DNA of 64,000 nt from an uncultured Bacteroides sp. (GTDB lineage Bacteria > Bacteroidota > Bacteroidia > Bacteroidales > Bacteroidaceae). The position numbers and the translations under genes were made by a program. Of this stretch, positions 33,981 to 42,159 are shown in pieces. Under the pieces are notes generated by a model. It searched no databases. It was not told where the DNA came from and saw nothing but the letters and a program-made list of their open reading frames with translations. Every line of letters begins with the position of its first letter. Within the stretch, counting starts at the first letter, position 1. The stretch spans positions 20,136 to 84,135 of the forward strand of contig NZ_OY781098.1 of NCBI RefSeq assembly GCF_963676325.1, in the 5' to 3' direction.

Positions 33981-35471
33981 ATGGAAACAAAGTATTTAAA
34001 AATTAATCCTTCTGATAATGTAGCTGTTGCTATCTTTAATTTATCAGCTGGTGAAACCATTTCTGTTAGCGGAGTGGATATAAAGTTAAACGAAGACGTT
34101 CCTGCCGGACACAAGTTCGCATTGAAAGACTTTGCTGTTGATGCTCATATCGTGAAATACGGTTATGCAATTGGTCATGCAATCTGTGAAATTAAACAAG
34201 GCGACTGGGTTAACGAAAAGAAAATCAAGACTAACTTATCTGGTTTACTTGAATATACATATAATCCTGCACATGAAACTCTGGATATTGCAAAGAAAGA
34301 CCTTACTTTCAAAGGTTACAGACGTAAGAATGGTGATGTAGGTGTTAGAAATGAAATCTGGATTATCCCTACAGTAGGTTGTGTTAACGGTATTGTTAAT
34401 CAATTAGCTGAAGAACTTCGCCGTGAAACTGCTGGCAAAGGTGTTGATGCAATTGTAGCATTCCCACACAATTACGGTTGTTCTCAGTTAGGAGATGACC
34501 ATGAGAATACTCGTAAAATACTTCGCGACATGGTTCTTCACCCAAATGCCGGAGCAGTATTTGTAGTTGGTCTGGGATGTGAAAACAACCAGCTTCCTGC
34601 TTTCCGTGAATTTATTGGTGAATTTGATACAGAACGTGTAGCTTTCATGGAAACTCAGAAAGTGGGCGACGAATTTGAAGAAGGAATGGTTATTCTTCGC
34701 GATCTTTATGCAAAAGCAAGTAAAGATGCACGTGTAGATGTTCCTCTTTCAGAACTTCGCGTGGGATTGAAATGTGGTGGTTCAGATGGATTCTCCGGAA
34801 TTACAGCTAACCCACTGCTTGGTATGTTCTCTGACTTCCTGATTGCTCAGGGCGGAACTTCTGTTCTTACTGAAGTACCTGAAATGTTTGGTGCCGAAAC
34901 AATTCTTATGAACCGTTGCGAAAACAAAGATCTGTTTGAACAGACAGTTCATTTGATTAACGATTTCAAAGATTACTTTATCCGCAACGAACAACCAATT
35001 TATGAAAATCCATCTCCAGGAAATAAAGCCGGTGGTATTTCTACATTGGAAGAAAAATCATTGGGATGTACTCAGAAATGTGGTAAGAGTGTAGTTAAGG
35101 GAGTTATGAAATATGGAGAACGCATTCAGACTAAAGGTCTGAACCTTTTAAGTGCTCCTGGAAATGACCTGGTAGCTGCAACAACTCTTGCTTCATCTGG
35201 TTGCCACATGGTTCTTTTCACAACCGGACGTGGAACTCCATTTGGTACATTCGTTCCAACAATGAAGATCTCAACAAACTCTAACCTTGCTAAGAACAAA
35301 CCGGGATGGATTGATTTCAATGCCGGAGTTATTCTTGAAAACGAGCCAATGGAGAAAACCTGCGAACGTTTTACTGAATACATTATTAATGTAGCAAGTG
35401 GCGAATTAGTAAATAACGAGAAGAAAAACTATCGTGAAATTGCTATCTTCAAAACAGGAGTAACTCTTTAA
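33981..35471 (+). CDS. uxaA: Altronate dehydratase
   Basis: Converts D-altronate to 2-keto-3-deoxygluconate, the substrate of the kinase encoded upstream. The start is placed at ATG 33981 (METKYLKINPSDNVAVAIFN), giving 496 residues; the longer open frame would overlap the regulator gene. An N-terminal SAF domain (residues about 10-85) precedes the UxaA catalytic domain with FKGYRRKNGDVGVRNEIWIIPTVGCVN, FPHNYGCSQLGDD and LKCGGSDGFSGITANP. The UxaB and UxaC genes needed for the earlier galacturonate steps are not in the window. Confidence 0.94.
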   Translation: METKYLKINPSDNVAVAIFNLSAGETISVSGVDIKLNEDVPAGHKFALKDFAVDAHIVKYGYAIGHAICEIKQGDWVNEKKIKTNLSGLLEYTYNPAHETLDIAKKDLTFKGYRRKNGDVGVRNEIWIIPTVGCVNGIVNQLAEELRRETAGKGVDAIVAFPHNYGCSQLGDDHENTRKILRDMVLHPNAGAVFVVGLGCENNQLPAFREFIGEFDTERVAFMETQKVGDEFEEGMVILRDLYAKASKDARVDVPLSELRVGLKCGGSDGFSGITANPLLGMFSDFLIAQGGTSVLTEVPEMFGAETILMNRCENKDLFEQTVHLINDFKDYFIRNEQPIYENPSPGNKAGGISTLEEKSLGCTQKCGKSVVKGVMKYGERIQTKGLNLLSAPGNDLVAATTLASSGCHMVLFTTGRGTPFGTFVPTMKISTNSNLAKNKPGWIDFNAGVILENEPMEKTCERFTEYIINVASGELVNNEKKNYREIAIFKTGVTL

Positions 35472-35534
35472 TAAATTATCATCCTGTGCGGTTATAATTA
35501 TTTCTTAAAATTATTCGTTTTTGGTTTTCAGCCA

Positions 35535-35563
35535 TTCGCCAATGATTTTCATTTATTGGCGAA
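35535..35563 (+). repeat. Perfect inverted repeat after uxaA
   Basis: TTCGCCAAT and ATTGGCGAA around an 11-nt loop, with outer TGGTTT/AAACCA arms extending it. There is no T-run, so it is not a standard terminator; it may stabilise the uxaA mRNA 3' end. Confidence 0.55.
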
Positions 35564-35620
35564 TAAACCAGAATCCATTCTAGAATAAATAGAAGAGAAA
35601 TTCATATAGAATTATTATTA

Positions 35621-35668
35621 AAAGGAGCTAAAGAAGTATGGCAAAACATATTCTTCGGCTCCTTTTTC
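35621..35668 (+). terminator. Terminator downstream of uxaA
   Basis: AAAGGAGC pairs with GCTCCTTT, with inner AGAA/TTCT pairing and a following TTTTT-CTTT. Confidence 0.75.
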
Positions 35669-35749
35669 TTTGTTGCTATTGAAACATTCAGGGCTAAGTG
35701 TTTGTTATCAATAAATGGTACAACATGCCATTTAAACCAAATTAATGTG

Positions 35750-35757
35750 TATTTTTG
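35750..35757 (+). promoter_or_regulatory. Promoter -7 element for first C10 peptidase gene
   Basis: TATTTTTG. It excludes the in-frame upstream starts at and after 35702 and supports the ATG at 35786. Confidence 0.6.
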
Positions 35758-35785
35758 TAACATAACATTAATAAGCCCTGTCTTT

Positions 35786-37630
35786 ATGAGAAGAATTATG
35801 TTGCTCCTCATATCCTTATGCACGTTACTCCCATCGGGGTACTCAAAACCGCGTACCTATAGTAAGGCACTTGATGTTGCAAATGCTTTCTATAAAAAAG
35901 CACCTGGTTTCATAACTACACAATCGGTCACAACAAGCAATCTTAAGCTTGTATACAGTGCTTCTAAGGATAATATTCTCACCCGGTCAACAGAAAATGC
36001 ATACTTTTACGTATTCAATGCCGGAAGCAATAATGGTTTTGTTATTATATCCGGTGATGACAGTGCTGCGGATATCTTAGGATATAGTTCAACCGGTAGC
36101 TTTTCTATGGACAGCATACCAGCTAATTTGCTTAACTGGCTGGAGAATTACAAGAAAGAGTTGCAGTTTCTGATGGATAATCCTGCGAGTTCCAACTCTA
36201 ACCTTCTGTCTGCTACAAGCAATCTTACAATCAATAGCATTTCACCTTTGCTTGGAAATATTAAGTGGAATCAGGGCTTACCATACAACATTCTTTGTCC
36301 CAAATCTGGAACAAGATCAACATATACCGGATGTGTTGCAACAGCTATTGCTCAGATAATGATGTATTATCAATATCCGGTGAAAGGATCAGGAACAAAT
36401 ACTTATACTCCCGAAACATTAAATACACCGCTCACCGTTGATTTCTCTGCAACAACTTACGATTGGGCTAATATGCTCAGCTCATATTACGGTTCTGAAT
36501 CGGATATACAGAAAAATGCAGTGGCAACACTTATGTATCATTGCGGCGTTGCAGCAAACATGGACTACGGTACCAGTTCGAGCGCTGCTTATGATGAAGA
36601 TGCTGCTATAGGACTAATTAAATATTTTAATTATGATTCTAACTTGCGTACCATTTACAGAGACTATTATTCAGCCGATGAATGGGTGGAGATATTAAGA
36701 AACGAATTAAACAGCGGCAGACCGGTGTTATATGGAGGAGCCAAAAACACAAACAGTGGCCATGCTTTTATTTGTGATGGTTACGATGCAAATAATCTGT
36801 ATCATTTCAATTGGGGATGGAATGGATATTGTGACGGCTATTACGCACTTACATCCTTAAAGCCCAACAGTACAGGTACCGATGCCGGAAGTACAGAAGG
36901 CGGATATACAATAGCGCAGGATATGACAATTGGAATTCAAAAGCCAGCTTCAGACTCCAAGCCGTCTTATCAGCTCTTGTTAAATGATGTAACGGCTATG
37001 ACTTTTACCATCGGTCAGGCTACAGCCGGTTCAACATTCAGCATAACCGTTCCATTTTTTAATGGAGGAATCACTCCGTTTAAAGGAAAAACCGCTATTG
37101 GTTTATATCAGGACTCCAACCTGATTGCCATTTTGGGTGAAACATCAGATATCAGTTTAGCTGGATTCAATTATGGTATATTTGAAGATAAAACGATCAA
37201 CTATTCAGATTTAAGTATCCCTGCAAATATAACAAATGGAACTTATCAGCTGTATAGCATTTATAAAGGTAACGATGAAACTTCCTGGCATAAAATGAGG
37301 GCGATGGTCAGTCAGGTTTCATTTTTCAATATTCAGGTAGTGGATGGGATTGTAACAATTAAAAATGAATCAACCGGAATTAATAACATAATCAACAATC
37401 AGTTACAAGTCTACCCTACTCTTGTAAAAGATGTGATATACATAAAATCGGAAGAAATTATTAAGTCGATTCATGTTGTTGACCTTACCGGGAAAGAAGT
37501 CCTGCTTATGAATCCAGAAACCAGCGGAGAAATTACAGTTTCCTTAAACGAACTTAGTTCCGGAATATATATTCTTCAATGCAAAACAGCTACAGACATT
37601 AGGATAAGTAAGTTTATAAAAGGAAAGTAG
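35786..37630 (+). CDS. Secreted C10-family cysteine peptidase (streptopain-like) with T9SS-type tail
   Basis: A 614-residue preproprotein. The start at 35786 gives a signal peptide (MRRIMLLLISLCTLLPSGYS). A Spi-like prodomain (about 20-130) contains VFNAGSNNGFVIISGDD. The peptidase domain has catalytic Cys183 in YTGCVATAIAQIM and His326 in SGHAFICDGYD, plus YHFNWGWNG. A beta-rich region follows, and the last 75 residues form a type A C-terminal sorting domain (LTGKEVLLMNPETSGEI, SSGIYILQCKTA). The peptidase probably matures by removing its prodomain. The sorting tail suggests type IX secretion; the machinery is not in the window. Confidence 0.9.
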   Translation: MRRIMLLLISLCTLLPSGYSKPRTYSKALDVANAFYKKAPGFITTQSVTTSNLKLVYSASKDNILTRSTENAYFYVFNAGSNNGFVIISGDDSAADILGYSSTGSFSMDSIPANLLNWLENYKKELQFLMDNPASSNSNLLSATSNLTINSISPLLGNIKWNQGLPYNILCPKSGTRSTYTGCVATAIAQIMMYYQYPVKGSGTNTYTPETLNTPLTVDFSATTYDWANMLSSYYGSESDIQKNAVATLMYHCGVAANMDYGTSSSAAYDEDAAIGLIKYFNYDSNLRTIYRDYYSADEWVEILRNELNSGRPVLYGGAKNTNSGHAFICDGYDANNLYHFNWGWNGYCDGYYALTSLKPNSTGTDAGSTEGGYTIAQDMTIGIQKPASDSKPSYQLLLNDVTAMTFTIGQATAGSTFSITVPFFNGGITPFKGKTAIGLYQDSNLIAILGETSDISLAGFNYGIFEDKTINYSDLSIPANITNGTYQLYSIYKGNDETSWHKMRAMVSQVSFFNIQVVDGIVTIKNESTGINNIINNQLQVYPTLVKDVIYIKSEEIIKSIHVVDLTGKEVLLMNPETSGEITVSLNELSSGIYILQCKTATDIRISKFIKGK

Positions 37631-37682
37631 AAAGATTATAATGCCTTCTTGATACGGACATCTTTCATTTACTTTATACTTT

Positions 37683-37690
37683 TATATTTG
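37683..37690 (+). promoter_or_regulatory. Promoter -7 element for second C10 peptidase gene
   Basis: TATATTTG, giving a leader of about 160 nt before the ATG at 37857. Confidence 0.55.
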
Positions 37691-37856
37691 TCAGTTGTCG
37701 GCACATTTCCAACTTCTGTCGATATTTTAAAGAAAATGTTTGGAATATCTACAAAAATCACTATTTTTATCGCTTAAGCATTCAATTTTTATACAAAATG
37801 TGTGAAATACACAGTTTGTTCTTTCTCAAGCAATATAAATATTCACACAATATCAA

Positions 37857-40406
37857 ATGAAAAAAGTACTATTATTCATTACTTTCTTCCTTTTTCTTCT
37901 TACAAATGTTTTTGCATTGCCAAGAACAAGTAGTGAAGCATTTAGCGTTGCTAAGTTATTTCATCAGAAGAGTAATAGCTCAATCAAGCTGATGTCAACA
38001 GAGACTACAGCTTTGAAATTAGCTTATACCTGTACAGATGGCATTGCAACCCGCTCTACTACTGAAAAAGCATATTACTACGTATTTAATAGAGGGAATA
38101 ATAGTGGCTTCGTAATAGTTTCCGGCGATGATAGAGCAAAAGAGGTTCTTGGATATTCAGATACCGGGAGCTTTAATATAAATTCTTTGCCATCTAACTT
38201 TGCTTCCTGGCTTGGCTTTTATCAGAATGAGATGAAAGCATTAATGGAACAGCCTGAGGAAACAACGGCAACTTCAACTACTCAGCTGAGTTCATCTGCT
38301 AATGTTATTACCAGGCAGGCAAGTTATGCTGCATCAATCGCTCCACTTTTGGGAAATATCAAATGGGATCAGGAAGCTCCATACAACAATCTTTGTCCAT
38401 TAATTAACGACACCACAAGATCAGTTACCGGATGCGTTGCTACTGCCATGGCGCAAGTCATGAGATATTATAAATGGCCGGTAAAAGGAACAGGCTCACA
38501 TACTTATACAACCAGCAGTCTAAGCAAATCTTTAACAGCTGATTTCTCTAATACTACTTATGATTGGGCTAACATGACCGAGACATATAGCAGTTCCAGT
38601 ACTGATACTCAAAAAACAGCAGTGGCTACATTGATGTTTCATGCCGGAGTAGCTGTAGAGATGAATTATGGTGAATCAAGTTCAGCTTCTTCAATTGATA
38701 TGGCAAAAGCATTATTCACCTATTTTGGCTACGATTCTAATCTTCAATCTTATCAGAGAGATTACTATTCAAGTTCGGAATGGATAGATATGATCAAAAC
38801 AGAATTAAACGCCTCGCGACCAGTTTTATATGCTGGCCAAGCTTCTGATGGAGGACACCAGTTTGTTTGTGATGGATATGATAGTAATGGTTTATTTCAC
38901 TTTAACTGGGGCTGGAGCGGAAGTTCTGATGGCTATTTTGAACTATCTGTGCTTAATCCTGGTTCATTCGGCATCGGAGGAACAAGTGGCGGTTTCAATA
39001 CAAGTCAGAATATTGTTATCGGGATACAGAAACCAAACAGTTCATCTACCGCTGCACCCTATCAGCTCTGCATATATAAGCCATTAACGACAGCGGCCAG
39101 TTCAATAAGCCGCACCAGTCTTTTTTCAATATCGATGACATTATATAATTATGGAGTAAACTCCTTCGGTGGCTCGCTTGGTATTGCATTGTATAATAAT
39201 AGCGGATTCGTGAAACTGCTAAATAGTACAAATGTATCGTCACTCGGTAGTTATTATGGGTATACAAACCCTAACTTTCCCAAGAACTTGACTATTCCAG
39301 CCGATGTTGCAGATGGAAATTATAAACTTTGCTGTGTATTTAAACCTTCCGGACAAACCGATTGGCAAATAATGAGAGGAAAGATTGGTATCCCAAACTA
39401 TTTGAATATAGCTTTAACCAGTGCCAACATTAACATCAGCACTCCTGATGCATATCCAAAACTTACCATCAATTCATTAACAGCTACAGGAAATCTCTAT
39501 AATAATAAGGCAGGTAGATTTAGTTTAAGCATTACGAATACAGGAGCAGAATATAACTCTAATATTGTTCTTAAATTAGTTGCAGTTGACAATTCTGCTA
39601 CTAGTCAGACTGTATGTACCAATCCGGTTAATATTCCATCTGGAGAAACAAAAATCTTTGATTTCACGGACGATATAACAGCTGCACCCGGCCAGTATTA
39701 TTTAACTGCATATTATGATTCACAGAACGATCGTTCTAATTTATCATATACTTCGTTTGCCAATCCTTCAACAGTAACTGTTCTTGCCGAGCCTACAGAA
39801 ACACCAGCTCTTACACTGACATCGAAAATATCTTTCCCATCTTCTTCAAGTGTTGGTAAAAGTAATGCTGTGCTTACTGCACACATAAAAAACACGGGTG
39901 GATATTTTGATAATAACGTAATTGCTTTTGTATTCCCATTAACTCCCGGACTCTCGTTAACCTATATAGGATATCAAAAGATTTTATTGGATAAAAATGA
40001 AGAAAGAACAATAACCTTCTCAGGAAATATTAATTTAGATCCAAGTTCTTACCGTGTTGTTGTATATTACTGGGACACTGTTATAAATGATTGGAGCCGT
40101 TTTAATCCAACAACTTTCAGTTTAATTCCATTCACCCTTGTTAATGATGCTACAGGAATTGAAGAGACTACTTTAGGTAAGCTGACTCTTTACCCGAATC
40201 CGGCTACAGAAAAACTATTCCTACAATCGGAAGGATTAGTAAAATCAATACGTATCATGGATATTTCAGGGAAGCAGGTTCTGTTAATGAAACCTGAGAC
40301 CAGCGGAGAAATTATGATTCCCGTTGCCGGACTAAGTGCCGGAACTTATATTCTTCAAAGTGAAACTGAAACAGGAATCAAAGTAAGTAAATTCATAAAA
40401 AAATAA
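37857..40406 (+). CDS. Secreted C10-family cysteine peptidase, larger paralogue, with T9SS-type tail
   Basis: An 849-residue paralogue of the preceding gene, with a signal peptide (MKKVLLFITFFLFLLTNVFA). Prodomain, catalytic Cys193 (VTGCVATAMAQVM) and His334 (GGHQFVCDGYD) are conserved. It is longer because it carries two or three extra beta-sandwich repeats (about residues 530-770) resembling CARDB-type adhesion modules. The C-terminal sorting domain (SGKQVLLMKPETSGEI) is nearly the same as in the first peptidase. The two genes most likely arose by tandem duplication. The next gene starts 4 bp after its stop. Confidence 0.9.
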   Translation: MKKVLLFITFFLFLLTNVFALPRTSSEAFSVAKLFHQKSNSSIKLMSTETTALKLAYTCTDGIATRSTTEKAYYYVFNRGNNSGFVIVSGDDRAKEVLGYSDTGSFNINSLPSNFASWLGFYQNEMKALMEQPEETTATSTTQLSSSANVITRQASYAASIAPLLGNIKWDQEAPYNNLCPLINDTTRSVTGCVATAMAQVMRYYKWPVKGTGSHTYTTSSLSKSLTADFSNTTYDWANMTETYSSSSTDTQKTAVATLMFHAGVAVEMNYGESSSASSIDMAKALFTYFGYDSNLQSYQRDYYSSSEWIDMIKTELNASRPVLYAGQASDGGHQFVCDGYDSNGLFHFNWGWSGSSDGYFELSVLNPGSFGIGGTSGGFNTSQNIVIGIQKPNSSSTAAPYQLCIYKPLTTAASSISRTSLFSISMTLYNYGVNSFGGSLGIALYNNSGFVKLLNSTNVSSLGSYYGYTNPNFPKNLTIPADVADGNYKLCCVFKPSGQTDWQIMRGKIGIPNYLNIALTSANINISTPDAYPKLTINSLTATGNLYNNKAGRFSLSITNTGAEYNSNIVLKLVAVDNSATSQTVCTNPVNIPSGETKIFDFTDDITAAPGQYYLTAYYDSQNDRSNLSYTSFANPSTVTVLAEPTETPALTLTSKISFPSSSSVGKSNAVLTAHIKNTGGYFDNNVIAFVFPLTPGLSLTYIGYQKILLDKNEERTITFSGNINLDPSSYRVVVYYWDTVINDWSRFNPTTFSLIPFTLVNDATGIEETTLGKLTLYPNPATEKLFLQSEGLVKSIRIMDISGKQVLLMKPETSGEIMIPVAGLSAGTYILQSETETGIKVSKFIKK

Positions 40407-40410
40407 ATAA

Positions 40411-40956
40411 ATGAATAAAGGTATTCTTACATTAGTTATATTAACGTTTACGTTGTTGTCTTGTCAATCGGGCAAGACAGCAACGAAGAATGAAGCTGAT
40501 TCTACAATGAAAAGAAAGATCTCTTTTGTTCCTGGTCCGCAGACCATTGTTTATAAAACAATTAAAGATTATACAAATCTGGTTCCAGTCATTATGAATA
40601 ATGAGGGCACCAGGATTATCTCCTATCCTGCCCCGACTGATGTGTTCTATAAAGGGATATTAGCAAAACCAACCGCACTGAAGAATGGCTATTTACTAGA
40701 CAATCGCGGAATCAATGAGAATGTTGCTTTTCTGAATTATACATACGAGGAATACAGCCGCTTGCCCGAGGCTCCTTCTATGGAAGAAATGCTTTCAAGA
40801 ATTGTAGAGAAGCATCCGCTCACCGAACTGATTAATTGTGGGCTTCGTTCTCAATATAAAGATGAAATTAAGGAACTGAACATGCTTATTGATGCAGGCT
40901 TTCCCGGTTGTAAGAGGACGAAAATAAAGTCGCTCAGCATTAATCTGGAGCAATAA
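40411..40956 (+). CDS. Conserved lipoprotein in operon with the C10 peptidase
   Basis: A 181-residue protein with a lipoprotein signal (MNKGILTLVILTFTLLSC). The mature part contains ISFVPGPQTIVYKTIKDYTNLVPV and YLLDNRGINENVAFLNYTYEEYSRLP. I know this as a recurrent Bacteroides hypothetical family but not its function. It follows the peptidase stop by 4 bp and is certainly co-transcribed. C10 peptidases in Streptococcus and Bacteroides are often paired with small inhibitors, so an inhibitor or chaperone role is possible but unproven; it does not resemble the Spi prodomain. Confidence 0.82.
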   Translation: MNKGILTLVILTFTLLSCQSGKTATKNEADSTMKRKISFVPGPQTIVYKTIKDYTNLVPVIMNNEGTRIISYPAPTDVFYKGILAKPTALKNGYLLDNRGINENVAFLNYTYEEYSRLPEAPSMEEMLSRIVEKHPLTELINCGLRSQYKDEIKELNMLIDAGFPGCKRTKIKSLSINLEQ

Positions 40957-40988
40957 AATACTCAGGAAGAATCATTCTGAGAAGAAAG

Positions 40989-41050
40989 CTCTTATAATGC
41001 TTTATGCACCGGAATAACTAGTAGGCGCACAAAGTATTATAAGAGTTTTT
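40989..41050 (+). terminator. Terminator of the C10 peptidase-lipoprotein operon
   Basis: CTCTTATAATGCTTT pairs with AAAGTATTATAAGAG (one G-T pair), then TTTTT. The loop is about 26 nt. Confidence 0.8.
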
Positions 41051-41152
41051 CTATTTAATCAAAAGATAATCAAACCATTACATCTTCATTTTGTTTTAAT
41101 CAGATTCTTCTGAAAAAACAGAAAAACAAAAGGTTATTTTGGAGGGGGTAAC

Positions 41153-41242
41153 AAGGCTCTTTCCTCTGAAAGCCTTTGATAGCCGAGGTGACAAACTTTA
41201 TACCGGGACATATAAAAGAGGTATTCCCGCAAATTTGTCACC
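41153..41242 (+). repeat. Two consecutive stem-loops, possible structured RNA
   Basis: Hairpin 1 is AAGGC/GCCTT with inner TTTC/GAAA (41153-41176). Hairpin 2 has outer arms GGTGACAAA/TTTGTCACC (41187-41195, 41234-41242) and inner CGGGA/TCCCG. There is no T-run on either strand after the hairpins, so they are not simple terminators. Confidence 0.55.
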
Positions 41243-41284
41243 ACCGCAAAAAAAAATATTATTTATTCAACTTATACCTGTCTC

Positions 41285-41369
41285 TTCATTAGCGATAATC
41301 AGATCTTCACTTGGATCACTTCCAGCAATAGTTAATAATTGCCTACCCTTTCATTAGCGGTAATCAGAT
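41285..41369. repeat. 20-bp direct repeat, two copies 65 bp apart
   Basis: TTCATTAGCG(A/G)TAATCAGAT at 41285-41304 and 41350-41369, differing at one position. Confidence 0.75.
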
Positions 41370-41475
41370 AGTTGAATTCTACGGCTTATTGTTTTAGTCA
41401 GCTATCCATTCCTGAGATGACGGATAAATTATCCAGATTCATTTGTGTATTATTACTTCTCTAAGTGATTCTCTA

Positions 41476-42147
41476 TTACTTCTTTCTGGTAAGGAGCTTT
41501 TCTATTTCATAATGAAGCAGAGATTTAGTTTGTTCCACATCAATCTTTTGGTTGAGTTCCTTCTCAATGGAAGTCACCCCTTTATCCACGAATCCGCAAG
41601 GATTGATAAAATGAAAATAATTCAGGTCGGTGTTGACATTGAATGCCAGTCCGTGCATGGTAACATAATGACTGCTTCGAACTCCGATAGCACAGATCTT
41701 GCGGGCATGTTTGGTTTCTCCATCCAACCACACACCAGTAGCGCCGGCCAAGCGTCCGGCATTTATTCCATAATGAGCGCAGACATTTATAACAGCTTCC
41801 TCTAGCAGATGGACATATTCTTTTAATCCCAGGGAATAATCCTCAAGATTAAGAATGGGATAGCAAACAATCTGTCCCGGACCATGATAGGTAATATCCC
41901 CGCCACGGTCTATATGATAGAGAGTGGCTCCTATTTTTTGGAGTTGCTGCTCTCCTAACAACATGTTCTGTTCCTTTCCACTCCGCCCAAGCGTATAAAC
42001 ATGTGGGTGTTCACAGGTAATCACATTGTTTGTATATCGCTCTCCGGCAAGTTTTGCACGGACAATCTCATTGAAAAGTTCCGTTTGCTTTTGCCAGGCA
42101 TCAGCATACGAAATCAATTGCCAATCTGTATATTCCAGTTCCATCAT
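41476..42147 (-). CDS. lipB: Lipoyl(octanoyl) transferase
   Basis: Transfers octanoate from acyl carrier protein to lipoyl domains, the first step of lipoate synthesis. 223 residues with RGGDITYHGPGQ, the KICAIGVR segment with the conserved Lys, and the catalytic Cys in FINPCGFVDKGVTS. It starts 12 bp after the pectinesterase-like gene on the same strand, a functionally odd but clear pairing. It may serve the glycine cleavage H-protein; gcvP is 7 kb away. No lipA is in view. Confidence 0.94.
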   Translation of the reverse strand: MMELEYTDWQLISYADAWQKQTELFNEIVRAKLAGERYTNNVITCEHPHVYTLGRSGKEQNMLLGEQQLQKIGATLYHIDRGGDITYHGPGQIVCYPILNLEDYSLGLKEYVHLLEEAVINVCAHYGINAGRLAGATGVWLDGETKHARKICAIGVRSSHYVTMHGLAFNVNTDLNYFHFINPCGFVDKGVTSIEKELNQKIDVEQTKSLLHYEIEKLLTRKK

Positions 42148-42159
42148 ATATTTATCTTT

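Larger units (their letters stand above)
40957..41475. other. Intergenic region with hairpins and a direct repeat
   Basis: About 520 bp between the lipoprotein gene and lipB (convergent). It holds a terminator (40989-41050), two stacked hairpins (41153-41242) and a 20-bp direct repeat (41285 and 41350). A 72-codon open frame at 41139 (+) begins after a GGAGGGGG run, but its sequence is not protein-like and it overlaps the hairpins. Confidence 0.7.

Noticed and set aside
41139..41357. 72-codon open frame after a GGAGGGGG run
   Set aside because: It overlaps paired hairpins and part of a direct repeat, its translation shows no family resemblance and it lacks a promoter. A structured non-coding region explains it better.
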